Shown here in pieces: positions 52,910 to 63,176 of a stretch of 64,000 bases of DNA. Below the pieces are notes generated by a model that saw nothing but the letters and a program-made list of their open reading frames with translations, ran no database searches and was not told the origin of the DNA. Position 1 is the first letter of the stretch. The number at the start of each line of letters is the position of its first letter. Source of the DNA: Bacteroidales bacterium (GTDB lineage Bacteria > Bacteroidota > Bacteroidia > Bacteroidales > F082); the NCBI GenBank assembly GCA_014860665.1, contig JACZJI010000047.1, positions 1-64,000 on the forward strand, in the 5' to 3' direction. The translations under genes and the position numbers were made by a program.

Positions 52910-53368
52910 ATGCTCAACGTTTTAGGAACATACGAAGTCAAAATCGATACCAAGGGGAGGTTCATGTTTCCAGCGCCTTACAAAGCTCAGCTGGGCTCTG
53001 AGTCAAAAAACGGTTTTGTCCTAAAGCGAAGCATTTTCAAAAAATGTCTTGAGCTTTTCACGATCGAGCAGTGGAACCAGGAGAGTGCAATGGTTAGAAA
53101 GTTGAATATGTTCAAGAAGAAAAACGCAGATTTTGTTACCAAGTTTATGGCTGGTGTCAAGCCGGTCGAGATGGATGGTAATGGAAGGTTGTTACTTCCT
53201 AAGGACCTCCTAAACTATTGCGGAATTAAGAAGGATATCGTTCTCACATCAGTTGTAAACAGAATTGAAATCTGGGATAAGGAGGTTTATGAAGCAGCTG
53301 TGGATTATGACCCGGATGACTTCGCAAACCTCGCTGAAGAAGTTATGGGTGAGTTTGAAACTGAATGA
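52910..53368 (+). CDS. mraZ: Transcriptional regulator MraZ
   Basis: The 152-aa protein has two AbrB-like MraZ repeats: GTYEVKIDTKGRFMFPAPYK at the N-terminus and VEMDGNGRLLLPKDLL in the middle, each carrying the DxKGR/DGNGR DNA-binding turn. It heads the division and cell wall cluster and, in studied bacteria, represses it. Direct repeats just upstream fit autoregulation. The stop overlaps the rsmH ATG by four bases. It is slightly longer than many MraZ proteins, with an acidic C-terminus. Confidence 0.96.
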   Translation: MLNVLGTYEVKIDTKGRFMFPAPYKAQLGSESKNGFVLKRSIFKKCLELFTIEQWNQESAMVRKLNMFKKKNADFVTKFMAGVKPVEMDGNGRLLLPKDLLNYCGIKKDIVLTSVVNRIEIWDKEVYEAAVDYDPDDFANLAEEVMGEFETE

Positions 53369-54276
53369 TAAAAATGTATCACAATCCGGTATTGCTTCAT
53401 CAAAGTGTGGAGGGGCTCAAAATTTCTCCTGATGGCGTTTATGTCGATGCTACTTTCGGTGGTGGCGGCCATTCACGCTTAATCTTGGAACATCTTGGGG
53501 AAAACGGTAAGCTGGTTGCCTTTGATCAGGATCCTGATGCAGCAGCTAATCTGCCGGATGACGATAGAATGCAGTTTGTTAATCAGAATTTCAGATACCT
53601 GAAAAACTTCCTGACACTTTACGGAAATCCTCTAGTTGATGGGATTTTGGCTGATTTAGGTGTGAGTTCTTATCAGTTTGATGAACCCGGGCGTGGATTT
53701 TCGACTCGTTTCGACGGGCCGCTGGATATGCGAATGACGAAAAATCAGGGGAAAAGTGCTGCAGATGTGGTTAACACCTATCCTGAAGAAGATTTGAATC
53801 GGATTTTTCGCTTGTATGGTGAGATAAAAAATAGCCGATGCATGGCAAAGATGATTGTTGAACAGCGGAAAACTAGTGAAATAAAGACTACGTTGGAGTT
53901 GGTGAAAACGGTTGAGAAATGCATTCCGGCAAAACAAAAAAACAAATTGCTGGCCATGCTTTTCCAGGCCATCAGGATTGAAGTAAATGAAGAACTGGAC
54001 GTTCTTAAAATATTTCTGGAGCAAGCAGCAGAGGTTTTGAAACCCGGTGGTCGACTCGTGGTGATTTCTTACCATTCGTTGGAAGACAGGTTGGTGAAGA
54101 ATTTTATGAAGACAGGAAATTTTGAAGGTGAGCTTAAGAAAGATTTTTATGGAAACAAACTGGTGAATCTGAAGCCGATATTCAGCAAAGCAATTGTGCC
54201 TGATGAAGCGGAGCTAAGTGAGAACAGCCGCGCACGTTCGGCTAAACTAAGAATTGCAGAAAAAGTGGTTGCATGA
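53365..54276 (+). CDS. rsmH: 16S rRNA (cytosine(1402)-N(4))-methyltransferase
   Basis: RsmH (MraW) methylates C1402 in the decoding centre. The 303-aa protein has the SAM-binding VDATFGGGGHSR, FDQDPDA, the GILADLGVSSYQFD segment, and the C-terminal YHSLEDRLVKNF and RSAKLRI motifs. It begins with an ATGA overlap with mraZ and overlaps the ftsL-like gene by four bases. This is the standard second gene of the cluster. A later ATG at 53374 is possible. Confidence 0.96.
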   Translation: MIKMYHNPVLLHQSVEGLKISPDGVYVDATFGGGGHSRLILEHLGENGKLVAFDQDPDAAANLPDDDRMQFVNQNFRYLKNFLTLYGNPLVDGILADLGVSSYQFDEPGRGFSTRFDGPLDMRMTKNQGKSAADVVNTYPEEDLNRIFRLYGEIKNSRCMAKMIVEQRKTSEIKTTLELVKTVEKCIPAKQKNKLLAMLFQAIRIEVNEELDVLKIFLEQAAEVLKPGGRLVVISYHSLEDRLVKNFMKTGNFEGELKKDFYGNKLVNLKPIFSKAIVPDEAELSENSRARSAKLRIAEKVVA

Positions 54277-54662
54277 TGAGAACAAATAACCTGAAACCTC
54301 AAAAGAAAAAAAAGGAAAAGAACCTTCCATTACCCAAAGGGCGATTTGGAAAGGCTACTCAGGAAGTTCTGAGCGGTGGAGTTCTTGAAAAAGAAAGGAC
54401 TTTTCGCATGTTTCCTTTCCTTCTTTTTCTCTCTTTTCTGGCATTTATCTATATCACCAACGACTTCACGCTGGAAAGTAAAATTAGAGAAATCAGTAAG
54501 ATTCAAAAAGATGTGAAAGAGCTGAGATATGAATATATCTCCGTTAAATCGAACCTTATCACAATTAGCAAGCAATCACAGCTGGCAAAAAGGTTGGAAA
54601 AGCTGGGGATCAAAGAAAACAAAGAACCTCTTAAGGTTATTAAGATAAAAGTTAACGAGTAA
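54273..54662 (+). CDS. FtsL-like cell division protein
   Basis: A 129-aa bitopic membrane protein: a basic cytoplasmic N-terminus (Lys-rich), one membrane helix at about residues 47-63 (FPFLLFLSFLAFIYI), and a periplasmic coiled-coil segment. Sequence is poorly conserved, as in all FtsL proteins. The identification rests on topology and on its fixed place between rsmH and ftsI in the cluster. Function: with FtsB/Q it controls septal peptidoglycan synthesis by FtsWI. Confidence 0.75.
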   Translation: MMRTNNLKPQKKKKEKNLPLPKGRFGKATQEVLSGGVLEKERTFRMFPFLLFLSFLAFIYITNDFTLESKIREISKIQKDVKELRYEYISVKSNLITISKQSQLAKRLEKLGIKENKEPLKVIKIKVNE

Positions 54663-54670
54663 GGAGAAAA

Positions 54671-56776
54671 GTGACAGAAGACAAGAATGACATATTATGG
54701 CGGGTTTATCTCATTTACGGCTTTATGCTTTTGTTTGGTGTGGCTGTCATTGGTAAGATAGTCTTCATACAGGTAAAAGAGGGACCTGAATTAACCAAAG
54801 AAGCTGCAAAGCAGGAAATCAGGATATTCGATTTGGAAGCTTCCCGCGGAAACATCTTATCTGATGAGGGAGACCTTCTTGCTACTTCAGTTCCTGTATT
54901 TGAGGTTCGTATGGATGTGGGGAGTGAATATATTTCTAAGGAGTTATTCAATTCAAAAGTCGATTCGCTTTCCAGATGCCTTGCTAATTTATTTCAGGAT
55001 CAGTCTGCTAATACCTATCGCCGGATGCTTGTTGAAGGCAGAAAAAAGGGGAACCGTTTTTTACTGATTCACCGGAGGGTGACTTATGATCAGCTAAAGA
55101 AAATAGAAACTTTTCCGATTTTACGAAGAAAAGCATATGGTGGTCTGATTACATTTCAGAAAACCACAAGAGAACTTCCTTATGGGATGCTTGCTGCCAG
55201 AACAATTGGATATGATATTCCTGAAGAACACATCAGTGTGGGCCTTGAGGGAGCTTTTGCCAAGGTTTTACGCGGAAAGGATGGCAAACAACTCCGAAGG
55301 AGAATTAATCATGGAGCGTGGCTTCCGGTGCATAATGATATGGAGGTCGACCCACATAATGGCGAAGATTTAGTCACCACAATTAATGTGGATTTACAGG
55401 ATGTTGCTGAAGAAGCTTTAAGGAAGCAGATGATAAAGCACGAGGCTCGGATGGGATGCGCGGTTTTGATGTCGGTAAAAACAGGTGATATCAAGGCAAT
55501 TGCTAATCTCAAGTACGATTCTACGGATGGCAGATATGAAGAAAATTACAACATGGCAATTGGAGAAAAGCTAGAACCGGGTTCTACTTTCAAACTGGCT
55601 TCCATGATTGCCGTTTTGGATGATCATAAGGTGACACTGACCGATACTGTTTCTGTTGGTAAAGGTGCTGTTAATTATTATGGAAGAGTACTTCGCGATG
55701 TGCATGATGTAGGTCATGGAATTTTAACAGTTGAAGAAGCTTTTGAAAGATCATCTAATGTTGGTATATCAAAGATCATTTACAGAAGTTATAAAGACGA
55801 TCCTTCAAAATTTATTGATCATCTCTATGCATTGAAGCTGAATAAACCATTGGGTTTGCCAATTCCTGGTGAAGCAATGCCATATATTAAAAATCCTTCT
55901 GATAAAAAAGTTTGGTACCTGACTTCTTTGCCCTGGATGTCTGTGGGATATGGATTGGAGTTAACTCCATTGCAAATTCTGACTTTATACAATGCAGTTG
56001 CTAATGATGGTGTGGAAGTAAAACCACGATTTGTATCGGCGATTACAGAGGGAGGGAATGTCATAAAGAAATTCCCGGTCGTGATAAGAGATTCCATGAT
56101 CGCTCCTCCAAGAGTGATACAGCAGGTAAAGAAACTTCTTGTAGGAGTGGTTGAAAATGGTACTGGCCAGATTTTGAAAAACAAACATTTTAAAATCGCT
56201 GGGAAAACAGGAACTGCTAAAATTGCTAAGAATGGGACATATATTTCTGAATATAATGCCACGTTTGTAGGTTACTTTCCTGCAGATGATCCACAGTATT
56301 CCTGTATTGTGGTAATCAACAGGCCTAAAAATGGATATTATGGGGCGTCAGCTGCCGCACCTGTTTTTAAGGAGATTGCTGACGAAGTCTATGCTACATC
56401 TCTGGCAATTAATATGGGTTCCGGAATTCCAGACACATTAAGTGCTTTGCCTCTTGCGGATCATCCTGTCTGGTACCCCGATTTAAAGACGATTTATAAA
56501 AGCCTCGGAATTAATCAAAAAGATTATCTGAGTGAAGAAAAATGGGCTGAAACAAAGGATGAGAATGACACTGCAGTCTTTAATGTGAAAGACTTTTCCA
56601 ATGGACTTGTTCCAAATGTAAGAGGTATGAAAGCCAGAGATGCTATCTATTTGCTGGAAAATATGGGTTTCAATGTGGACGTGAATGGAAGGGGAGCTGT
56701 GATATCACAGTCGCTTCGTCCGGGTACTCGTTTTCAAAAAGGCCAGACCATAAATATTTTATTATCAACATTTTGA
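54671..56776 (+). CDS. ftsI: Septal peptidoglycan transpeptidase FtsI (PBP3) with C-terminal PASTA domain
   Basis: The 701-aa class B penicillin-binding protein has a short cytoplasmic start, a membrane helix (about 13-31), a dimerisation/pedestal domain, and the transpeptidase domain with all three motifs: SxxK in EPGSTFKLAS, SxN in RSSNVGISK and KTG in AGKTGTAK. A PASTA repeat (VPNVRGMKARDAIYLLENMGF) closes it. It starts at GTG 54671, and an AAGGAG sequence sits about 5 bases upstream, unusual in this phylum, where Shine-Dalgarno sites are rare. It acts with FtsW in the septum. Confidence 0.95.
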   Translation: MTEDKNDILWRVYLIYGFMLLFGVAVIGKIVFIQVKEGPELTKEAAKQEIRIFDLEASRGNILSDEGDLLATSVPVFEVRMDVGSEYISKELFNSKVDSLSRCLANLFQDQSANTYRRMLVEGRKKGNRFLLIHRRVTYDQLKKIETFPILRRKAYGGLITFQKTTRELPYGMLAARTIGYDIPEEHISVGLEGAFAKVLRGKDGKQLRRRINHGAWLPVHNDMEVDPHNGEDLVTTINVDLQDVAEEALRKQMIKHEARMGCAVLMSVKTGDIKAIANLKYDSTDGRYEENYNMAIGEKLEPGSTFKLASMIAVLDDHKVTLTDTVSVGKGAVNYYGRVLRDVHDVGHGILTVEEAFERSSNVGISKIIYRSYKDDPSKFIDHLYALKLNKPLGLPIPGEAMPYIKNPSDKKVWYLTSLPWMSVGYGLELTPLQILTLYNAVANDGVEVKPRFVSAITEGGNVIKKFPVVIRDSMIAPPRVIQQVKKLLVGVVENGTGQILKNKHFKIAGKTGTAKIAKNGTYISEYNATFVGYFPADDPQYSCIVVINRPKNGYYGASAAAPVFKEIADEVYATSLAINMGSGIPDTLSALPLADHPVWYPDLKTIYKSLGINQKDYLSEEKWAETKDENDTAVFNVKDFSNGLVPNVRGMKARDAIYLLENMGFNVDVNGRGAVISQSLRPGTRFQKGQTINILLSTF

Positions 56777-56786
56777 CAAACAGGAA

Positions 56787-58244
56787 ATGAAACAGCTAGA
56801 CGAGATATTGAAAGGTGTTAAAATCCTGCAGGTTGAAGGTCCTGAGCAGGTTATTATAACATCGATTGTACTTGATTCAAGAGAAGTTTCAAATGGAGCT
56901 CTGTTTGTCGCTATTTCCGGCACTCAAACTGATGGTCATAAATTTATTGGGATGGCCGCTGAAAAAGGGGCCGTGGCAGTGGTTTGTGAGGAGATGCCGC
57001 AGAAAAAAGAAAAACAGGTTACTTACATTCTGGTCAGGGATTCATCATTTGCTGTGGGACAGATTGCCGCTAATTTCTATGAAAATCCGTCTAAATCTTT
57101 GAAATTGGTGGGAGTTACCGGAACAAATGGCAAGACGACCATAGTAACGCTTCTCCACCGTTTGTTTATTAATTTAGGATATAAGGCAGGATTACTTTCC
57201 ACGATAGTAAATAAGGTTCAGAATCGTGAGATAAAAACCGAAAATACCACACCAGATGCAATTACCATAAATAAGGTGTTGAAGGAAATGGTGGATGAAG
57301 GTTGTGAATTCGCTTTTATGGAAGTCAGCTCGCACGCAGTAGTGCAGGAAAGAATTGCAGGTTTGGAATTCGCCGGTGCTGTGTTCACCAATATTACCCA
57401 TGATCATCTTGATTACCATAAAACTTTCCAGGAATACATCCGGGCTAAAAAGAAATTTTTTGATGACTTGACTGCAAGTGCGTTTGCACTTGTAAATGTT
57501 GACGACCGGAATGCTGAAGTGGTGCTTCAAAATACGAAAGCAAAGAAGTACAGTTTCGGATTAAAAACCATGGCTGACTTTAAAGGTCGTGTACTGGAAA
57601 ATGAAATTGAAGGACTAAAGATGCGAATCGATAATGAGGAGTTGTATTCATTGCTCGTCGGAGGATTCAACGCATCAAACCTGTTGGCGATTTATTCGGT
57701 CGCCATTTTATTGGATCAGAAAAAGGAAGAAGTCCTGTCGGTGTTGAGTACGTTGCGTGGTGCTGAAGGACGTTTTGAAGTATTGCGCTCTTCGAAAGGA
57801 ATAACGGGAATTGTGGATTACGCACATACACCTGATGCCCTTAAAAATGTGCTTGAAACCATTAAAACTGTGCGTTCAGGGGATTCTAGGCTTACAACCG
57901 TGGTAGGGGCTGGCGGTGATCGCGATAAAACCAAGCGACCTGTCATGGCATCTATTGCAGCCCAATATAGTGACAGAGTAATCCTGACTTCTGATAACCC
58001 TCGAACAGAAGATCCTGAGGCTATCCTTGCAGATATGATGGCAGGAATAGACCCTGTTCAAAAGCGCTACACGATTGTGATAAGCAATCGTAGTGAAGCT
58101 ATCAAAGCCGCGATAAACTTTTCTGAGAAAGGAGACATCATTTTAGTTGCAGGTAAAGGACATGAAAAATATCAGGATATCAAGGGAGTGAAATATCCTT
58201 TTGATGACAAAAAAATATTAAAAGAATTGTTTGAACAAGCATAA
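56787..58244 (+). CDS. murE: UDP-MurNAc-tripeptide synthetase (meso-DAP-adding)
   Basis: MurE adds the third residue of the peptidoglycan stem peptide. The 485-aa Mur ligase has the ATP loop [26 protein letters not shown] and the C-terminal domain. The specificity motif reads [13 protein letters not shown] is the meso-diaminopimelate form, as expected in a Gram-negative envelope. It follows ftsI by 10 bp and precedes mraY by five. Confidence 0.96.
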   Translation: MKQLDEILKGVKILQVEGPEQVIITSIVLDSREVSNGALFVAISGTQTDGHKFIGMAAEKGAVAVVCEEMPQKKEKQVTYILVRDSSFAVGQIAANFYENPSKSLKLVGVTGTNGKTTIVTLLHRLFINLGYKAGLLSTIVNKVQNREIKTENTTPDAITINKVLKEMVDEGCEFAFMEVSSHAVVQERIAGLEFAGAVFTNITHDHLDYHKTFQEYIRAKKKFFDDLTASAFALVNVDDRNAEVVLQNTKAKKYSFGLKTMADFKGRVLENEIEGLKMRIDNEELYSLLVGGFNASNLLAIYSVAILLDQKKEEVLSVLSTLRGAEGRFEVLRSSKGITGIVDYAHTPDALKNVLETIKTVRSGDSRLTTVVGAGGDRDKTKRPVMASIAAQYSDRVILTSDNPRTEDPEAILADMMAGIDPVQKRYTIVISNRSEAIKAAINFSEKGDIILVAGKGHEKYQDIKGVKYPFDDKKILKELFEQA

Positions 58245-58249
58245 AGAAT

Positions 58250-59491
58250 ATGTTATATCATTTATTCAAATTTCTTCATGATAATTACTCCATTCCGGGA
58301 ACAGGACTGTTTCAATATTTGTCTTTCCGGGCTGCTTTGGCTTTAATAACATCTCTTTTAATTGGTATGGTTTTCGGTGGACGTTGGATACGTTTTCTGA
58401 AAAAGAAACAGGTAGGTGAGACTGTGCGTGACCTTGGCCTGGAGGGTCAGATGGAAAAGCAGGGAACTCCAACAATGGGCGGATTGATCATTCTGTCTTC
58501 CATTCTGATTCCCGCATTGCTTTTTGCAAAACTGGATAATGTTTACATACTCCTTATGCTGTTTACAACCGTATGGATGGGTGCTATAGGATTTATTGAT
58601 GACTATATCAAAGTATTTAAAAAGGATAAGCAAGGACTTCGTGGAAAATATAAAATTCTGGGGCAGGTAACTCTTGGTCTGATTGTAGGTTTGGTGATGT
58701 ATTTCAATAAAAACGTGGTCATCCGTGAAAAAATCCAGCCATCAACTGATGTTGTTTATAATGTAAATGGTCAGCCAAGCCCTTCTGCACGGTTTGCTAT
58801 TGAAGATTCACATGCTGCGAAAACAACAATTCCATTTCTAAAAAACAATGAATTCAACTATGCAGTATTGTTGAAATGGATGGGACCTGGCTATAAAAAA
58901 TGGGCTTTTCTGGTATTTATCCCAATAGTAATCCTGATAATAACCGGAGTTTCAAATGGCGCTAACCTTACGGATGGAATGGACGGCCTTGCGGCTGGAA
59001 CCTCTGCAATCATAGGAGCTACATTAGGGATTCTGGCCTGGGTTTCTGGTAACATCATTTTCGCTGATTACCTGAACATCATGTATTTGCCAAACGTTGG
59101 TGAACTTTTTGTGTATATCAGTGCTTTTGTTGGAGCCACTGTTGGTTTTATGTGGTTTAATACTTATCCGGCACAAGTTTTCATGGGTGATACGGGAAGC
59201 CTTTCCATAGGCGGTATTATTGCTGTTTTTGCCATCATCATCAGAAAAGAGTTACTCATCCCGCTTTTGTGCGGGATTTTCCTGATAGAAAGCCTGTCGG
59301 TAATGCTTCAGGTTGGCTATTTCAAGTACTCCCGCCGGAAGTATGGAGAAGGCCGTCGAATTTTAAAGATGGCACCGTTACATCACCACTTCCAGAAGTT
59401 GGGATATTCAGAACCAAAAATAGTTGTACGCTTTTTAATCGTAGGGATTACTCTTGCAGTTATGACAGTTATAACATTGAAAATTAGATAA
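58250..59491 (+). CDS. mraY: Phospho-MurNAc-pentapeptide transferase MraY
   Basis: MraY transfers phospho-MurNAc-pentapeptide to undecaprenyl phosphate to make lipid I in the inner membrane. The 413-aa polytopic protein has [10 protein letters not shown], the aspartate pair FIDDYIK, the [15 protein letters not shown] motif and the C-terminal [15 protein letters not shown]. The insertion of about 50 residues around 160-200 relative to E. coli is typical for Bacteroidota. Confidence 0.96.
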   Translation: MLYHLFKFLHDNYSIPGTGLFQYLSFRAALALITSLLIGMVFGGRWIRFLKKKQVGETVRDLGLEGQMEKQGTPTMGGLIILSSILIPALLFAKLDNVYILLMLFTTVWMGAIGFIDDYIKVFKKDKQGLRGKYKILGQVTLGLIVGLVMYFNKNVVIREKIQPSTDVVYNVNGQPSPSARFAIEDSHAAKTTIPFLKNNEFNYAVLLKWMGPGYKKWAFLVFIPIVILIITGVSNGANLTDGMDGLAAGTSAIIGATLGILAWVSGNIIFADYLNIMYLPNVGELFVYISAFVGATVGFMWFNTYPAQVFMGDTGSLSIGGIIAVFAIIIRKELLIPLLCGIFLIESLSVMLQVGYFKYSRRKYGEGRRILKMAPLHHHFQKLGYSEPKIVVRFLIVGITLAVMTVITLKIR

Positions 59492-59505
59492 ATACATGGT
59501 GTTAC

Positions 59506-60852
59506 GTGAAACAAAAATACGATATAGTAGTAATCGGAGCTGGCGAAAGCGGGGTTGGCGCTGCTGTGTTGGCCAAAACCAGGAATCTGAGTGTTTTTGT
59601 TTCAGATAAAGGAAAGATACCGAAAAAGTATCGCGACGTTCTTACACATTTTGAGATTGAATTTGAAGAAAGCGGACACAGCATCCGGAAGATATTGTCA
59701 GCCGCTGAGGTGGTGAAAAGTCCGGGAATCCCCGATAATATTCCTTTAATAAAGGAATTACATAAGAAAAAGATCGGGGTTATTTCGGAAATAGAATTTG
59801 CTTCCCGGTATACCAATGCAACCAAGATTTGTATCACAGGAAGTAACGGAAAAACCACTACCACGCTTTTGACTTATCACATCCTGAAAAATGCAGGACT
59901 GAATGTTGGACTGGCCGGAAATGTGGGTGATAGTTTTGCTATGCAGGTAGCTCTTCACAATTTTGATTATTACGTGCTTGAAATAAGCAGTTTTCAACTG
60001 GACGGCATGTATGATTTCAAAGCGGAAGTTGCTGTTCTGTTGAACATCACACCCGACCATCTGAATCGCTATGACTACGATTTTCAGAAGTATGTGGATT
60101 CGAAATTCAGGATTCTTCAAAATCAAACCAAAAACGACTTTTTCATTTACTGGGCAGAAGATTCGGTGATTTTAAACGAAATGAAAAAGCGAAAAATAGA
60201 AGCAACAGCTGTCCCATTCGGTTTTCTGCCGGAAGGCAAAAGTGCTGGAGCTTTTTTAACAGAGAATAAAATTGTTTTTAAAAACGACAAAATTAAATTT
60301 AGTATGACACTGGAGCAGTTAGCATTACAGGGAAAACACAACCAAAGAAATTCGATGGCAGCAGGTATCGGCGCTCAATTAATTGAGATTAGGAAAGAAA
60401 CCATCAAGCAAAGCCTTTCGGATTTCCAAAACATTTCACATCGGCTGGAATTTGTGGCAAGTGTTCATGGTATTAGCTTTATTAATGATTCTAAAGCAAC
60501 AAATATTAATGCTACGTGGTATGCTTTAGAGTACGTGGATAAACCGACAGTTTGGATTGTAGGAGGCGTAGATAAAGGAAATGATTATGAAATCCTCAAA
60601 CTCCTGGTAGAGGAAAAAGTGAAAGCCATTGTTTGCCTTGGTTTGGACAATACCAATATTCACAAAGCATTTGCAGATGTTGTAGATGTGATCGTTGATA
60701 CAGAATCAGCAAAAGAAGCCGTAGAAGCTGCTTATCATCTGGCAGAAAAAGGTGATATCGTTTTATTGTCACCGGCTTGTGCCAGTTTTGATCTTTTTGA
60801 AAATTATGAGGACCGTGGCAACCAATTCAAACAGGCTGTCAACGAGCTATAG
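59506..60852 (+). CDS. murD: UDP-MurNAc-L-alanine:D-glutamate ligase
   Basis: MurD adds D-glutamate to UDP-MurNAc-L-alanine. The 448-aa protein has an N-terminal Rossmann-like domain (DIVVIGAGESGVGAAVLA), the ATP loop CITGSNGKTTTTLL, the HLNRYDYDF motif and a C-terminal LLSPACASFDLFENYEDRG region. It starts at GTG 59506, 14 bp after mraY. The order mraY-murD-ftsW-murG-murC is the standard cluster order. Confidence 0.95.
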   Translation: MKQKYDIVVIGAGESGVGAAVLAKTRNLSVFVSDKGKIPKKYRDVLTHFEIEFEESGHSIRKILSAAEVVKSPGIPDNIPLIKELHKKKIGVISEIEFASRYTNATKICITGSNGKTTTTLLTYHILKNAGLNVGLAGNVGDSFAMQVALHNFDYYVLEISSFQLDGMYDFKAEVAVLLNITPDHLNRYDYDFQKYVDSKFRILQNQTKNDFFIYWAEDSVILNEMKKRKIEATAVPFGFLPEGKSAGAFLTENKIVFKNDKIKFSMTLEQLALQGKHNQRNSMAAGIGAQLIEIRKETIKQSLSDFQNISHRLEFVASVHGISFINDSKATNINATWYALEYVDKPTVWIVGGVDKGNDYEILKLLVEEKVKAIVCLGLDNTNIHKAFADVVDVIVDTESAKEAVEAAYHLAEKGDIVLLSPACASFDLFENYEDRGNQFKQAVNEL

Positions 60853-60892
60853 ACTTTCAAAATTTAAGAATTAATCTGGAAAGGAAAGTGGA

Positions 60893-62059
60893 ATGAATAA
60901 TTTAACGAGCAATATAAAAGGTGATAAAGTGATTTGGGCGATTGTATTTCTCCTGACCATTTTATCATTTTTGGCCGTTTACAGCTCAACAGGAACCCTT
61001 GCTTACAAATATCAGGGTGGTGATACGGCCCATTACATGATCCGTCATGGCATATTTTTGCTGATGGGGTTGTTGATTATGTATTTTGCTCATTTGGTGC
61101 GTTATACTTTTTATTCCAGAATCTTTCAAATACTGTTTTATATTGCAGTTCCCTTACTTCTGCTCACCCTGGTTTTCGGATTAAATCTTAACGATGCCCG
61201 TCGTTCATTGCCATTACCCTTCGGATTGAGCTTCGAGACCTCCGACTTAGCCAAGCTTACTCTGGTGGTTTATCTTGCCCGCATGTTGACCAAAAAGTAC
61301 AGTGAAATCAATGATTTCAAAAAAGTGTTCCTTTATCTTATTCTGCCTGTTTTCGTTATTTGTGGATTAATTCTGCCGGCAAACCTTTCAACAGCAGCTC
61401 TTTTATTTACTACCAGTCTGGTATTGATTTTTATTGGAAGAGTAAAAATAGCCTATATAGCTACTACTGTTGGAATTGCTATAGCAGGAGCAGCAATCTT
61501 TTTCGCCATTTTGTTCATGATGCCTACCGGAAAGAATTTCCGTCTTGATACATGGAAAGCGCGAATAGAAAGTTTCTCGAAAGGTGGAGAGAAAGATAAT
61601 TATCAAGTTGAACAATCGAAAATTGCGATAGCGACAGGCGGATTTTTCGGGAAAATGCCCGGGAAGAGTACCCAAAGAAATTTCCTTCCACACCCGTATT
61701 CAGATTTTATTTTCTCCATCATTGTGGAAGAATACGGTCTGGTTGGAGGCACTATTGTCGTCCTTTTGTATTTGATATTACTCTTTCGGGCGGTAAGAAT
61801 TGTTACCAAAGTTCCAAGGAACTTCGGGGTGTTCGTGGCTATCGGCTTAAGCTTCAGTCTGGTTTTTCAGGCCTTGATCAATATGGCGGTCGCTGTCCAT
61901 TTATTACCTGTAACGGGGCAACCATTACCAATGGTCAGCATGGGTGGAACCTCTGTATTATTTACCAGTTTATCCTTGGGAATTTTGCTCAGCGTTAGCC
62001 GTGATGTGGAAAAAAGTAATGAAACAGAACTAATAGAACTACAAAATGAAAACGCCTGA
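60893..62059 (+). CDS. ftsW: Septal peptidoglycan polymerase FtsW
   Basis: FtsW is a SEDS-family glycosyltransferase that polymerises septal glycan from lipid II with FtsI. The 388-aa protein has about ten membrane helices with the SEDS signatures: SLPLPFGLSFETSDLAKL, the DTWKARIESF loop region, FLPHPYSDFIFSIIVEEYG and the C-terminal MVSMGGTSVLFTSLSLGILLS. It is placed between murD and murG, which distinguishes it from RodA. The murG ATG lies inside its last codons. Confidence 0.95.
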   Translation: MNNLTSNIKGDKVIWAIVFLLTILSFLAVYSSTGTLAYKYQGGDTAHYMIRHGIFLLMGLLIMYFAHLVRYTFYSRIFQILFYIAVPLLLLTLVFGLNLNDARRSLPLPFGLSFETSDLAKLTLVVYLARMLTKKYSEINDFKKVFLYLILPVFVICGLILPANLSTAALLFTTSLVLIFIGRVKIAYIATTVGIAIAGAAIFFAILFMMPTGKNFRLDTWKARIESFSKGGEKDNYQVEQSKIAIATGGFFGKMPGKSTQRNFLPHPYSDFIFSIIVEEYGLVGGTIVVLLYLILLFRAVRIVTKVPRNFGVFVAIGLSFSLVFQALINMAVAVHLLPVTGQPLPMVSMGGTSVLFTSLSLGILLSVSRDVEKSNETELIELQNENA

Positions 62060-63176
62060 AACATATAAAATACTGGTCAGTGGAGGAGGTACAGGAGGTC
62101 ACATCTTTCCTGCTATTGCTATAGCCAATGGTTTAAAAGAGAGATTAGAAAATGTTGAGATCTTGTTCGTTGGTGCCAAAGGCAGAATGGAGATGGAAAA
62201 AGTTCCCATGGCCGGTTATCAGATTCAGGGGCTTTGGATCAGTGGTTTTCAAAGAAGACTGACTATGAAAAATCTCTCGGTGCCGTTTAAACTGGCAAGC
62301 AGTTTAATTAAAGCCCGGAGAATTGTAACATCTTTTAACCCTGACGCTGCTGTGGGAACCGGAGGTTATGCAAGCGCACCTCTTCTGAAAGCTGCGGCTG
62401 CAAAGAAAGTTCCTACGCTTATTCTTGAACAGAACTCTTATCCGGGTGTTACAAACAGGCTACTCGGGAAATCGGTTGATAAAGTCTGTACTGCTTATGA
62501 AGGAATGGAAAAATATTTTCCGGTTGAGAAAATTGTTCTCACAGGCAGCCCCATCAGGCAGAATATTATGAAGATGAGTACAGATCCTGAAGAAGCCAGA
62601 AAGTTCTTTGATCTTGAAAAAGATCGTCCGACATTGTTGATTCTCGGGGGAAGTCAGGGCGCAAGAAATATGAATACCGTCATCAGTGAGCTTATAGATA
62701 AGATGCTTTCCCTTGGAATTCAGGTGATATGGCAAACCGGGAAGATTTCGCTTCCAATGGTTGAAAAAACAGTTGTCGGGAGTAAATTCAGAAAAAGAGT
62801 AAAAGTGGTGGATTTTATTCATGAAATGGATAAAGCCTACGCTGCAGCAGATATTTTAATTTCCAGGGCAGGAGCTATTTCCATTGCTGAAATTGTGCAG
62901 GTGAACAAACCTGCCATATTTGTTCCTCTTCCTTCGGCGGCTGAAGATCATCAGACACATAACGCCATGTCGCTTGCGAATAAAAATGCTGCGTTGATCG
63001 TTCCCGAAAAAGATCTGGGAAACAGTTTGCTGGATGCTGTTCAATTACTGATCAGAAATCCTGAAAAACGAGATGAAATAAAAGCTAATCTTCATCAATT
63101 CGAACATGGAAACGCTACAGAAAAAATTGTTGACGAGGTTGTTAAATTGATAAGGCAAAAAAAAGGTAATGAATAA
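62046..63176 (+). CDS. murG: UDP-GlcNAc:lipid I N-acetylglucosaminyltransferase MurG
   Basis: MurG adds GlcNAc to lipid I to form lipid II on the inner face of the membrane. The 376-aa protein has the GGGTGGHIFPAIAIA loop at the N-terminus, GTGGYAS, LEQNSYPGVTNR, GGSQGARNMN and the C-domain donor site SRAGAISIAEI. It overlaps ftsW by 14 bases and murC by eight. Confidence 0.96.
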   Translation: MKTPETYKILVSGGGTGGHIFPAIAIANGLKERLENVEILFVGAKGRMEMEKVPMAGYQIQGLWISGFQRRLTMKNLSVPFKLASSLIKARRIVTSFNPDAAVGTGGYASAPLLKAAAAKKVPTLILEQNSYPGVTNRLLGKSVDKVCTAYEGMEKYFPVEKIVLTGSPIRQNIMKMSTDPEEARKFFDLEKDRPTLLILGGSQGARNMNTVISELIDKMLSLGIQVIWQTGKISLPMVEKTVVGSKFRKRVKVVDFIHEMDKAYAAADILISRAGAISIAEIVQVNKPAIFVPLPSAAEDHQTHNAMSLANKNAALIVPEKDLGNSLLDAVQLLIRNPEKRDEIKANLHQFEHGNATEKIVDEVVKLIRQKKGNE